DNA of 36,527 bases from RGIG250 sp964540025 (GTDB lineage: Bacteria > Bacillota > Negativicutes > Selenomonadales > Selenomonadaceae), in the NCBI GenBank assembly GCA_964540025.1, contig CAZIKQ010000014.1, positions 1 through 36,527 of the forward strand, given 5' to 3'. Below are positions 22,827 through 32,300 of this stretch, piece by piece (the stretch's first letter is position 1; each line of letters begins with the position of its first letter). The position numbers were made by a program, and so were the translations under genes. Under the pieces are notes generated by a model that had not been told where the DNA came from, did no database searches, and saw only the letters and a program-made list of their open reading frames with translations.

Positions 22827-24899
22827 ATGAACACATTTCAGATGGAAGTAGGCGGCCGTCCCTTTGTCATCGAGCATGGCAAAATGGCCAAACAGTCAAA
22901 CGGCGCCGTTCTCGTCCGCTACGGTGAGACGGTAGTGCTCGTATGCGCCGTAGCCTCCAAGGAGCCGCGGGAAGGGGTGGACTTTTTCCCGCTTACCGTT
23001 GACTACGAAGAAAAAATGTATGCTGTGGGCAAGATTCCCGGCGGCTTCATTAAGCGGGAAGGCCGTCCCGGCAACAGCGGGATCCTGCGGGCCCGCCTTA
23101 TCGACCGCCCCATCCGCCCGCTTTTCCCCAAGGGCTTCCGCAATGATGTAAACGTCATTGCCACCGTCCTCTCCGTGGAGCAGGACAATGCCCCGGAAAT
23201 CGCCGCCATGATTGGCGCGTCCTGCGCCCTGGGCGTTTCCGACATCCCCTTTAACGGGCCCATCGCCGGGGTAAAGGTGGGCCGGGTGGATGGTCAGTTC
23301 GTGATCAACCCCACAGTCGAGCAGCGGGCCAAATCCGACCTGGACCTTACCATTGCCGGTTCCCATGACGCGGTCATGATGGTGGAGGCCGGGGCAAACG
23401 AGCTGCCGGAGGAGGTAATCCTGGAATCCATCCTCTTCGGTCATGAAGAAATCAAGCGGATCGTTGAATTCCAGCGGGGAATCATTGCCCAGGTTGGCAA
23501 GGAAAAGCGGGACGTCAAGCTCTTCGAGGTTCCGGCTGAGCTGGAGCAGGCGGTTCGTGATTTCGCTGAAGCCCGCCTTGACGCGGCTGTCCGCAATCCG
23601 GACAAGCTGAACCGGGATGAAAATATCGCCGCCATCAATGCGGAGGCTATGGAGAAATTCCTGGCGGAATATCCTGACCAAAGCAAAGAGATCGCCCAGC
23701 TGCTTCACGATATCGAAAAGAATATCGTCCGCCGCATGATCACCCACGAGAAAATCCGTCCGGACGGCCGGGCCCTGGATGAAGTCCGCCCGGTAAGCTG
23801 TGAAGTGGGCATTCTGCCCCGGACCCACGGTACCGGCCTCTTTACCCGGGGCCAGACCCAAATCCTCACCATCACCACCCTCGGTTCCCTGGCGGATGAG
23901 CAGACCATTGACGATCTTACTACCGAAAAGACCAAGCGTTACATCCACCAGTACAACTTCCCGGGCTACAGCGTAGGCGAAGCCCGTCCCTCCCGGGGGC
24001 CAGGCCGCCGGGAAATCGGCCACGGCGCCCTGGCGGAGCGGGCCCTCGTCCCGGTTATCCCCTCGGCGGAGGAATTTCCCTATATGTTCCGCCTGGTTTC
24101 CGAGGTCCTGGAGTCCAACGGCTCCAGCTCCATGGGCTCCGTCTGCGGCTCCACCCTCTCCCTCATGAATGCCGGCGTGCCCATTAAGCGGCCCGTTTCC
24201 GGCGTGGCCATGGGTCTCGTCAAGGACGGGGAAGACTACACCATCCTCACGGATATCCAGGGTATGGAAGACGCTCTCGGGGATATGGACTTCAAGGTGG
24301 CCGGTACCTCCGAAGGTATCACCGCCATCCAGATGGATATAAAGATCGCCGGTATCACCCGGGACATCCTTTCCGCCGCCCTTGAACAGGCCAAGCGGGG
24401 CCGGGCCTATATCATGGGCAAGATGATGGAGTGCATCTCCGCCCCGGCGGCCGAGCTGTCCAAATACGCGCCCCGCGTCACCGAGATTCACATTGATGTG
24501 GACAAAATCCGCAACGTCATCGGGCCGGGCGGCAAGATGATCAAGGAACTCACCGCGGAAACCAATACCCAGATTGATGTTCATGACGACGGCACCGTTC
24601 TCATTACCGCCGTCAACGTTCAGGACTCCCAACGGGCCGTGGCCAGAATCAAAGAGCTTACCCGGGATGTGGAAGTGGGCGCCACCTACAAAGGCCGGGT
24701 CACCCGGATCATGAACTTCGGCGCCTTCGTTGAGATCCTGCCGGGCAAAGAGGGCCTCTGCCACATTTCCCAGCTGGCCAAAGAACGGGTCGCCCGGGTG
24801 GAAGACGTGGTTCAGGTCGGCGATGAGCTTGAGGTTAAAGTCGTTGAAATCGACCGCCAGGGCCGGGTCAACGTTTCCCACAAGGTACTGCTTTCCTGA
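22827..24899 (+). CDS. pnp: Polynucleotide phosphorylase
   Basis: This 690-aa trimeric 3'-5' exoribonuclease degrades RNA phosphorolytically and can add tails. It has two RNase PH domains (first about 10-140 with RPLFPKGFRNDV; second about 305-530 with GRALDEVRPVSCEV and GTSEGITAIQMD). A KH domain follows (IRNVIGPGGKMIKEL, about 560-575), then a C-terminal S1 domain (GRVTRIMNFGAFVEILPGKEGLCHISQL, about 622-650). Length is normal. The start at 22827 has TAGGAGG 10 nt upstream. Its codon use is strongly C-ending, as expected for a highly expressed gene. Confidence 0.98.
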   Translation: MNTFQMEVGGRPFVIEHGKMAKQSNGAVLVRYGETVVLVCAVASKEPREGVDFFPLTVDYEEKMYAVGKIPGGFIKREGRPGNSGILRARLIDRPIRPLFPKGFRNDVNVIATVLSVEQDNAPEIAAMIGASCALGVSDIPFNGPIAGVKVGRVDGQFVINPTVEQRAKSDLDLTIAGSHDAVMMVEAGANELPEEVILESILFGHEEIKRIVEFQRGIIAQVGKEKRDVKLFEVPAELEQAVRDFAEARLDAAVRNPDKLNRDENIAAINAEAMEKFLAEYPDQSKEIAQLLHDIEKNIVRRMITHEKIRPDGRALDEVRPVSCEVGILPRTHGTGLFTRGQTQILTITTLGSLADEQTIDDLTTEKTKRYIHQYNFPGYSVGEARPSRGPGRREIGHGALAERALVPVIPSAEEFPYMFRLVSEVLESNGSSSMGSVCGSTLSLMNAGVPIKRPVSGVAMGLVKDGEDYTILTDIQGMEDALGDMDFKVAGTSEGITAIQMDIKIAGITRDILSAALEQAKRGRAYIMGKMMECISAPAAELSKYAPRVTEIHIDVDKIRNVIGPGGKMIKELTAETNTQIDVHDDGTVLITAVNVQDSQRAVARIKELTRDVEVGATYKGRVTRIMNFGAFVEILPGKEGLCHISQLAKERVARVEDVVQVGDELEVKVVEIDRQGRVNVSHKVLLS

Positions 24900-24917
24900 A
24901 ATTCACAAAAACTTCCG

Positions 24918-24949
24918 GGGTGCCGCCCAAAAACGCGGCGCCCTTTATT
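24918..24949 (+). terminator. Terminator after pnp
   Basis: GGGTGCCGC (24918-24926) pairs with GCGGCGCCC (24935-24943), with one G-U pair, followed by TTTATT. Confidence 0.7.
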
Positions 24950-25035
24950 GTGGTAATGCTGTGGAACAGGAAACGGCAAGGCAGTTTCTGCCCGACGGCA
25001 TTCAACGGTCAAAGACCGCTACGAGAGGGATGGCT

Positions 25036-25566
25036 ATGGCGGACAACCGATATATCACCAGGCGGGATCACCCCGTCAGCGAACAGGCGGCCGGACTGAA
25101 CGACGCAAAAAATATGTCCATCGCCCTGGAGTTGGCCGGGGAAGCCGCCGAGGCCGGGGAAATTCCGGTGGGCGCAGTCATTGTAGATGACAGCGGCAGC
25201 CTTGTGGCGGCAGCCCGCAATGAATGCGAGGGAACCCCCGATGCCACGGCCCATGCGGAAATTCTGGCCATCCGCCGGGCCTCCCGGCGGCTGGCCAGCT
25301 GGCGGCTCGCGGACTGTACCATCTACGTCACCCTGGAGCCTTGCCCCATGTGCGCCGGAGCCATCGTCAACAGCCGGTTGAAGCGGCTCGTCTACGGGGC
25401 CCCTGACAGCCACATGGGAGCGGTGGAATCAATTCTCAACATTCCCGGTCATCCGGCCTTAGGGGCGAAGCTCCAGGTCCGGGCAGGAGTGCTGGAGGAA
25501 GAATGCCGCGGGAAGCTGAAAGATTTCTTTGTCAACCGCCGGGCGATGGACGGCAAGGGGAGCTGA
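25036..25566 (+). CDS. tadA: tRNA-specific adenosine-34 deaminase
   Basis: This 176-aa zinc deaminase converts A34 to inosine in the tRNA-Arg(ACG) anticodon. The zinc and catalytic motif is TAHAEILAI (about 72-80) with PCPMC (LEPCPMCAGAI, about 103-113). IPVGAVIVD and the C-terminal KLKDFFVNRR also match TadA. About 20 extra residues precede the conserved core (MADNRYITRRDHPVSEQAAG), slightly longer than usual. The ATG at 25036 is preferred over 25030 because GAGAGG is 7 nt upstream. The frame is open far into pnp, but that part is a shadow. Confidence 0.93.
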   Translation: MADNRYITRRDHPVSEQAAGLNDAKNMSIALELAGEAAEAGEIPVGAVIVDDSGSLVAAARNECEGTPDATAHAEILAIRRASRRLASWRLADCTIYVTLEPCPMCAGAIVNSRLKRLVYGAPDSHMGAVESILNIPGHPALGAKLQVRAGVLEEECRGKLKDFFVNRRAMDGKGS

Positions 25567-25640
25567 AGGGAAAGCCCCGCTGCTTTGCACAATCAAAAAA
25601 TAAATTACAACAGATAATATTTTATCAGGTGGTGTTCATT

Positions 25641-26426
25641 ATGCTGAAAAAATTTATCGCCGGCTCTTTGCTGGCCTGTTCTCTTAGTCTCCTTGCCCTG
25701 ACCCCCGAGGCTGAGGCAGGGAAAATTCAGGATATACAGGCGGCCGGCGTCCTGAGGGTGGGCTCTACCGGCGATTACGCCCCCATGAGTCTGAAGGATC
25801 CGGCCACCGGAGAATATGCGGGGTTTGATGTGGACATGGCAAAGGAAATCGCCGCTATGCTGGGCGTAAAGCTCCAGTTTGTCCCCACCACATGGAAAAC
25901 CCTGCTGGAGGATACGGAAAACCAAAAATTTGATCTGGCCATCTGCGGAATAACCCGCCGGGCAAACCGCTCCTTCACCACTTCGCTTTCCAACGGCTAT
26001 CTGGAAAGCTGGAAAACCATCCTCTGCCGCAAAGAAGATGCCGGTAAATTCAAGACGGAGGCCGACATAGACAAGGCGGGAATAAGGGTAATGTGCAACG
26101 AAGGAGGCACCAACCACGCCTACGCGGCAAAGCTGAGGAACGCCACGGTCATCGTCAACAAGACCAACGCTGACATCCCCGGCCGGATTGCCAGAGGCGA
26201 AGCGGACGTAATGATCACCGAGGTTCCGGAGGCAGCCAAATATTGCCGGCTGATGCCGGAGCTGGCCGCCCCTCTGATGAACGTTCCCTTCGCCGATACG
26301 AAATTCAATTTTGGCATCATGATGCCCCAGGGAGATCAGGATTTCCTGAACTTCATCAACTTTGCCATCGACGACCTGAACGTCAAGGGCAAGCTGGCAG
26401 AAATAAAAGCAAAGCACCTGCAATAA
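25641..26426 (+). CDS. Periplasmic cyclohexadienyl-dehydratase-like (PheC-type) binding-fold protein
   Basis: This 261-aa exported protein has a signal peptide (MLKKFIAGSLLACSLSLLAL, cleavage near AEA) and the SBP_bac_3 fold. From memory it resembles PheC, cyclohexadienyl (prephenate/arogenate) dehydratase, more than amino acid receptors: VLRVGSTGDYAPMS, YAGFDVDMAKEIA, FDLAICGITRRANR and especially NEGGTNHAYA, the counterpart of PheC's NPGGTN. It could still be a solute receptor. No permease or ATPase follows, which fits an enzyme or an orphan receptor. GGTGG precedes the ATG at 25641. It sits 74 bp after tadA, with a terminator just after it. Confidence 0.75.
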   Translation: MLKKFIAGSLLACSLSLLALTPEAEAGKIQDIQAAGVLRVGSTGDYAPMSLKDPATGEYAGFDVDMAKEIAAMLGVKLQFVPTTWKTLLEDTENQKFDLAICGITRRANRSFTTSLSNGYLESWKTILCRKEDAGKFKTEADIDKAGIRVMCNEGGTNHAYAAKLRNATVIVNKTNADIPGRIARGEADVMITEVPEAAKYCRLMPELAAPLMNVPFADTKFNFGIMMPQGDQDFLNFINFAIDDLNVKGKLAEIKAKHLQ

Positions 26427-26438
26427 GCTCATACAAAA

Positions 26439-26469
26439 ACGGCCATTATTTCGGTAATGGTCGTTTTTT
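26439..26469 (+). terminator. Terminator after the PheC-like gene
   Basis: ACGGCCATTA (26439-26448) pairs with TAATGGTCGT (26455-26464), followed by TTTTT. A-rich on the other side, so it may also serve the convergent ATPase gene. Confidence 0.85.
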
Positions 26470-26558
26470 GTACTCAATTTTCTGTTGGAGGCCGTTGGAA
26501 AATCCGGTTGGATTTGTCGTTACAGTTTGCGTTTGATTCGCCTCAATGCTCTCCCAAT

Positions 26559-27923
26559 TCAAGGAAGAAAATTGGCCCGGGTGACGCATCTTTTTTGCTC
26601 CAGGGCCAACCCAATCAGGCGGTCAGTCTGGTCTGCCATGAACAGCGGGATGTTCAGCAAATCATTATCCAGTTTAAGATTGTCCAGTGAAAACCGTATA
26701 CGGAGTTTGACCTTATCCGGGAACAATTCCCTGAATTTTTTCAGGCTCCTGCTGGCGGTATTGGTTTCTGATTTTACCTCAATCGGCAAAATATCATTCT
26801 CCCGCTGAATGAGGAAATCCACTTCGTATGGGGGATTTGTCTGCGTCCAGTACCGGGGAAACGCCTCAAACTGCGTGATCAAAGCCTGAAGCACATAATT
26901 CTCCGTCAACGCGCCTTTGAATTCTGTAAACAGGCGGTTCCCCTCCCCAAAGGCGGTTGGCGCCAATTGTGCCAAGCGGCGGAGCAGGCCCACGTCCACC
27001 AGATAAATCTTAAAGGCCGAGAGATCGTCATAGGCGGCCACCGGAAGACCAGGAGCGGAGCTGCGGTAGATTTTATGCGCCAGCCGGGCATCCACCAGCC
27101 ATTGTAACGCGTTCTCATATTCACGAGCCCTTGCCCCTTCTTTAACAACCTTATAAATAAACTTCTTGTTTTCCCTGGCCAGCTGAGACGGTATGGACTT
27201 CCAAATCATAGAAATCTTCGGAAATTCACTGATATTGGGATGTTTTGCAAAATCACGCTCATAGGCGCCGATAATATCGGACAGCGCTTCCTGCATGGCT
27301 GACACATCTCTTGCTTCCGCCCACATCTTGACCGATTCCGGCATACCGCCGGTCACATAATACATCTTGAGCTTTTCGTAAAGCGGATTGAAGAATGCGT
27401 CCGGGATTGGCTCAATGGTATCCACGGTGTTCAAATATTTTGCCAGGTTTTCATCTTCATCGGCCAGCAGAAACTCGGTAAAGGTCATGGGGTCAATCTG
27501 CATAAAGTTGACCTTGCCCACGGGGAAAGAGGATGGCTTTGCCAGCGCAATGCCCAGGAGAGAACCGGCGCAGGCAATGTGATACTGCGGGGCGTTCTCA
27601 CAAAAATACTTCATGGAGTTGATAACCTGTGGGCAGTCCTGCACCTCGTCGAAGATGATAAAAGTTCTTTCCGGCTCGATCTTCTGACCGCTGGCCAGCA
27701 TCAGATTTTGCAGGATTCGGTCTACTTCCTTTGTGGTTTCAAAGAACTGCTTATATTCTTCATTTTCATCAAAGTTAAAATAAGCGGTATTTTTGTAGTA
27801 TCGTTTGCCGAATTCTTTGAGAGCCCAGGTCTTGCCCACCTGACGGACACCCTTCAAAATAAGCGGTTTGCGGTAGGGAGATTTTTTCCAGTCCAGCAGC
27901 TTATGCAAAATAAATCGTTCCAT
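26559..27923 (-). CDS. AAA_14/DUF4143 P-loop ATPase
   Basis: This 454-aa protein belongs to a very common prokaryotic family of unknown function (AAA ATPase plus C-terminal DUF4143 nuclease-like domain). It has Walker A GVRQVGKTW (about 25-33), Walker B FIIFDEVQDCP (about 87-97) and sensor ACAGSLLGIAL. The C-terminal part has EVDFLIQRENDILPIEVKS (about 370-388), where D...E-x-K resembles a PD-(D/E)xK nuclease core. The start at 27923 follows GGAGGG; GTG at 27929 is the longer frame. It is transcribed away from the cas operon, and its promoter region carries a duplicated operator-like motif. It may be linked to defence by position only. Confidence 0.85.
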   Translation of the reverse strand: MERFILHKLLDWKKSPYRKPLILKGVRQVGKTWALKEFGKRYYKNTAYFNFDENEEYKQFFETTKEVDRILQNLMLASGQKIEPERTFIIFDEVQDCPQVINSMKYFCENAPQYHIACAGSLLGIALAKPSSFPVGKVNFMQIDPMTFTEFLLADEDENLAKYLNTVDTIEPIPDAFFNPLYEKLKMYYVTGGMPESVKMWAEARDVSAMQEALSDIIGAYERDFAKHPNISEFPKISMIWKSIPSQLARENKKFIYKVVKEGARAREYENALQWLVDARLAHKIYRSSAPGLPVAAYDDLSAFKIYLVDVGLLRRLAQLAPTAFGEGNRLFTEFKGALTENYVLQALITQFEAFPRYWTQTNPPYEVDFLIQRENDILPIEVKSETNTASRSLKKFRELFPDKVKLRIRFSLDNLKLDNDLLNIPLFMADQTDRLIGLALEQKRCVTRANFLP

Positions 27924-27957
27924 AGCCACCCTCCTTCACACTATTATTTGGAGCTTT

Positions 27958-28058
27958 GTGATTATAATCACATTTTTATTATATGCGAAAGGAGCAAAAA
28001 TACAACCTTCATCACAAAAATATATGGATTTCAGGGTGATATAATCACATTTTTATTA
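27958..28058. promoter_or_regulatory. Two operator-like copies upstream of the ATPase gene
   Basis: A perfect 14-bp palindrome GTGATTATAATCAC (27958-27971) and a 13-bp near-copy GTGATATAATCAC (28036-28048) each lie in an identical 19-bp block TATAATCACATTTTTATTA (27963-27981 and 28040-28058), exactly 77 bp apart. The first overlaps a TATAAT on the minus strand that can serve as the -10 of the ATPase gene. The layout is that of paired binding sites for a dimeric repressor. Confidence 0.6.
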
Positions 28059-28229
28059 AAAATCATGAGGGAGTAATTTTTCGGTAAAAGGAAACCTGAA
28101 GTCCACATTAAAATCCATTTCTTTTACTACCTCGGTTAGCTGGGAGTATCCATTAGAGAGTACTGGCCCCGGGGCCCCAACGGAGTGACTTATGAGAAAA
28201 AATTAAGCGGATATTTTAGTTTATTCGAT
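28059..28229. other. Intergenic region between the ATPase and cas operons
   Basis: No gene is seen. It is AT-rich except for the palindrome GGCCCCGGGGCC (28165-28176). Confidence 0.5.
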
Positions 28230-28259
28230 TTGATTTTGCAGTCCACACCGTGTTATAAA
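28230..28259 (+). promoter_or_regulatory. Promoter of the cas operon
   Basis: TTGATT (28230-28235), 18-bp spacer, TATAAA (28254-28259). The leader to cas1 is roughly 90 nt. The block TTGATTTTGC and the block GTGTTATA recur in the antitoxin promoter at 11650-11678. Confidence 0.6.
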
Positions 28260-28356
28260 TCTTACATTTTTGGACAAATTTCAGCAAAGTGCTATTAAAG
28301 ATACTTATAAAGTGATAAGCTGATATCAGAAAATTTTAGAAAGACGAGGCGCAGCT

Positions 28357-29328
28357 ATGACGCAGAGCTTTACTCCCCAGGAAATGAAACCGATACTTCA
28401 TTCTCACCGGGCGAACCTCTACTATTTGGAAAAATGCCGGGTCATGCAGAAAGACGGACGGGTGCTTTACCTGTCGGAATCAGCAAAAGAAAATCTGTAT
28501 TGGAATATTCCCGTAGCCAATACGACGGTCATTATGCTGGGGACGGGAACCTCTATTACCCAAGCCGCCGTGAGAATGCTTTCATCGGCGGGCGTCCTCG
28601 TTGGTTTCTGCGGGACCGGGGCGACACCGTTGTTTGCCGGGTGCGAGATAGAATGGCTGACTCCCCAAAGTGAGTACCGACCCACAAAATACGTCCAGGG
28701 ATGGCTGTCCATGTGGTTCGACGAAGGAAAAAGGCTCTCTGTCGCCAAACAAATGCAGGAGTCAAGGTGCGAATATTTGCAGCGGGTTTGGGGAAAAGAC
28801 AAGGACCTGCAAGATGCCGGCATATATCCCGATGACTATGAAGTAGAGGAAGCTGTAAAAGGATTTAGAAGAAAAATAAAATCGGCAGCCCATGTTACGG
28901 ATCTGCTGACAGCCGAGGCGGTCTTTACAAAAGCCCTGTATAAATATGCCGCCACGGCCACTCAATACGGGGATTTTGTAAGAGACGCCGAGAGAGACGG
29001 GGCCAATGAACTCCTGAATCATGGCAATTACCTTGCTTATGGCCTCGGAGCTGTGACGCTCTGGGTACTGGGAATCCCTCATGGCTTTGCGGTAATGCAT
29101 GGGAAAACCCGCCGGGGAGCCCTGGTTTTTGATGTGGCCGACCTGGTGAAGGACTCCCTTATTTTACCTTGGGCTTTTATTGGTTCCTCCCGGGGAATGA
29201 ATCAGCAATCATTTAGAAAAAATTGCCTGGAGAAATTCGTCCAGCATAAAGCTCTGGAATTTATGTTTCAGCAGATAGAGCAGTACAGTCTGCTCCACAG
29301 CCCGGAGGGTGGGGGTGAACCAGCATGA
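28357..29328 (+). CDS. cas1: Type I-F CRISPR integrase Cas1
   Basis: This is the 323-aa integrase that, with the Cas2 part of Cas2-3, inserts new spacers at the leader end of the array. The metal site is Glu187 (LTAEAVF), His248 and Asp259/Asp262 (MHGKTRRGALVFDVADLVKD). Subtype I-F is supported by the length, GIPHGFAVMHGKTRRGALVFDVADL, and the fused Cas2-3 next door. It is the first gene of the operon. Its stop overlaps the cas2-3 start by 4 bp (ATGA). Confidence 0.96.
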   Translation: MTQSFTPQEMKPILHSHRANLYYLEKCRVMQKDGRVLYLSESAKENLYWNIPVANTTVIMLGTGTSITQAAVRMLSSAGVLVGFCGTGATPLFAGCEIEWLTPQSEYRPTKYVQGWLSMWFDEGKRLSVAKQMQESRCEYLQRVWGKDKDLQDAGIYPDDYEVEEAVKGFRRKIKSAAHVTDLLTAEAVFTKALYKYAATATQYGDFVRDAERDGANELLNHGNYLAYGLGAVTLWVLGIPHGFAVMHGKTRRGALVFDVADLVKDSLILPWAFIGSSRGMNQQSFRKNCLEKFVQHKALEFMFQQIEQYSLLHSPEGGGEPA

Positions 29329-32300
29329 TAGTCATATTTACCAGCCGGAGTGAAAAGAAATCCCTCGCCACCACCAGACGGATACTTGATTCTTTTGCCG
29401 AACGCATAGGAAATGATACGTGGCAGGCAGTCATCACGGCAGCAGGACTGTCCATGGTGAAAAGCCTGCTGCGCAGATCAGCCACAAAAACAACAGCCGT
29501 TGCCTGTCGCTGGATAAGATCCCGCAGCCGGAGCGAACTACTGTGGATAGTGGGCAATAAAGATCAGTTTAATCCGGAAGGATGCGTCCCGGTCAACCGG
29601 ACAGCCAAAGACCATCGTCACGGCGACTGGGAGAATACCTGGGAATACCTGCCGCTGATGAAAGCGGTGACCGCTGTAGCCGGGCTGCTCCACGACTGGG
29701 GAAAATCCAGCGACCACTTTCAACAAAAACTTAAAAATAGAGATAAAACCGCCGATCCATTTCGCCATGAATGGATATCCTGCCAACTGATCTCCGCCTT
29801 AGTCAGCCAGTCGTCAGAAGTGAACCAATCGCCAGACGACGGCACGGATGCCCCCTGGTTATCGCTGGTAGCAAAAGGAAACTGGGATGAAGCGGCTCTC
29901 AAGACGAAAATGGCCTCCGGCAGCCAATTCAAACTGGATAAACTCCCTCCCCTGGCGAAAATGATTTGCTGGTTGATCCTTTCCCATCACCGACTCCCCA
30001 TTTGTGAAAGTAAGCGGGACAGTTATAGCCGTATATCAAAGGATACGCTGGATTCCATGCTCGGCAGCATCGGCCCGGATTGGGGTTACAACAATGGGAC
30101 GGTTTCTGACATCAATTGCAGAAAATATTCAAAGGGCTTACTGAAAAACTCAGAACCTTGGGTAAAGCAGCTGAAAAAATGGTCCGCAAAGCTCCTGAAG
30201 GAAAACGGTAAAACGGGTGAAATTCAAAGCCTTGAAAAAATAAGACCTTTCCTAAGCTATTGCCGCCTGGCGCTGATGATGGGCGACTACTATGCCTCCT
30301 CCCGTGACAAGCAGGAATTTAACGCGGGGCAGGACAAGCTGTTTGCCAACACGGATAAGCAGGGTAACCTGAAACAGAAATTGGATGAACATCTTTTGCT
30401 GGCAGCGGAGCAGGCGCTGAAAATTATCCACTCCTTGCCCAGGTTCGCTGGCAAGATGGAACGCGCCACCGACGTACCGGCCCTCAGACACAGGAGCCCG
30501 GCAAAATTTTCCTGGCAGGATGACGTGGTTCGTACCGTCAGGGCCCACAGAAAACAGAATGACCTGATGGATAACAACCATCACGGCTGGTTTATTGTAA
30601 ATCTTGCCGGTACTGGCTGCGGCAAAACCTTTGCCAACGCGAAAATCATGCGGGCGATATCTCCTGACGGGGAGTCCCTGCGGTACAATCTGGCCCTTGG
30701 TCTAAGATCGCTGACTTTGCAGACCGGTGATGAGTATCGGAAGCGGATTGGTCTCGAAGAGGACATGATGGCGGTACTGATCGGCTCCTTGGCCGTTAGC
30801 CAGCTGCATAAAAAGGCAATGGAAGAAGCTGATATTGAAGATGATGACCTCCTGGGCCTGGACATGGAGGATTACGAGGGATACACCGGTGATTTTCTGG
30901 ATATATTCTTCAGGGAGTCCCTTGATGTAAAAGCAAAGAAAAATCGGGCATTCCTCTATCGTCCGGTAGCGGTGACCACCATAGACCACTTGATGGGGGC
31001 CACGGAAACCCGGCGGGGCGGCAAATATATGCTGCCTTTTCTGCGGCTCATGTCGTCAGACCTTGTAATCGATGAAATAGATGATTTTTCCCCTACAGAC
31101 CTCATGGCCATCACCCGGCTGGTTCACCTGGCCGGAATGCTTGGCCGAAGCGTCGCCATATCATCAGCCACGATCCCTCCGGATTTAGCCAAAGGAATGT
31201 TCAAGGCCTACAGGGCGGGCTGGAATTGTTTTGCCAGTTTCCTGTCTGCCTCCCAAAAGCTTTCAGTCCTCTGGTGCGACGAATTTTCCAGTCAGGCAGA
31301 GACCATCGCCGAAAAGGACATAGAAAAAGCGGAAGAAGCCTTTGAAAGCAGCCATAACCAGTTTGTCCATAAGCGAATAAAAAAATTGCAAACTATCGCC
31401 CCCCGGAGAAAAGGGACGGTAATAGACTGGACAATCAATGGGCAGCAGGACGAAGAAACAGCGGAATTAAAAATTTTCCACGCCATTGGGGGTACAGTGC
31501 TGAGCCTCCATGAAAATAACTTTATAACCGATGAGAATACCGGTAAAAGAATATCCTTCGGCCTTGTCAGAATGGCAAATATCGACCCCTGCGTAGCGGT
31601 GGGAAAATACCTGGCCGCAAGGGAATGGCCGTCAGATTATGCGGTAAAGGTAATGATATATCACAGCAGACAGGTTTTGCTGATGCGCCACCGGCAGGAG
31701 CAGTACCTTGATTCGATATTAAAGAGAACCGGGCAGAATAAAATCGTAAGGATCACTGAACCGGTACTCCGGAGTCACGTTGACGCCGCAAAGGGAAAGA
31801 ACGTGATTTTTGTAGTCGTGGCCACTCCCGTTGAGGAGGTCGGGCGGGACCATGACTTTGATTGGGCCATTGTCGAGCCCTCCTCCTACCGCTCAATTAT
31901 TCAGCTGGCCGGTCGCGTGCTGCGCCACCGCTCGGCCAATTCCTCTTCGGGGAAAGCAAATGTCGCGGTCCTTTCGTACAATCTGCGGGGTCTCCGGGGA
32001 GAAAAGATAGCCTATACCAAGCCGGGTTTTGAATCTAAAGCCCTGCCATTAAGGAGCAAAGACTTCAAGGAAATTGCTGACATAACAGCTTTGGCAGCCG
32101 GAATAGACGCGATTCCCCGTATCGGCAAGGATTATGGACAAGGCAAGGACAGCCTCATTGGCATTGAACACCTGGCCATGGAACGATTTCAGGATACTGA
32201 GACGCCTGGCCCTCAGGCCATGCGCGGCTGGCTGAAGGAATACTGGTGGCTCACCGCCCTTCCCCAGGCTATCAACCGATTCCGGGAGGGCAGACCGGAA

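Noticed and set aside
22896..24881. 661-codon minus-strand frame opposite pnp
   Set aside because: Shadow of pnp caused by its C-ending codons; the pnp frame is unambiguous.
28165..28176. GGCCCCGGGGCC palindrome in the AT-rich cas upstream region
   Set aside because: Too short and without a T-tract or a second copy in the window; could be a restriction-type site or chance. Noted but not called as a feature.
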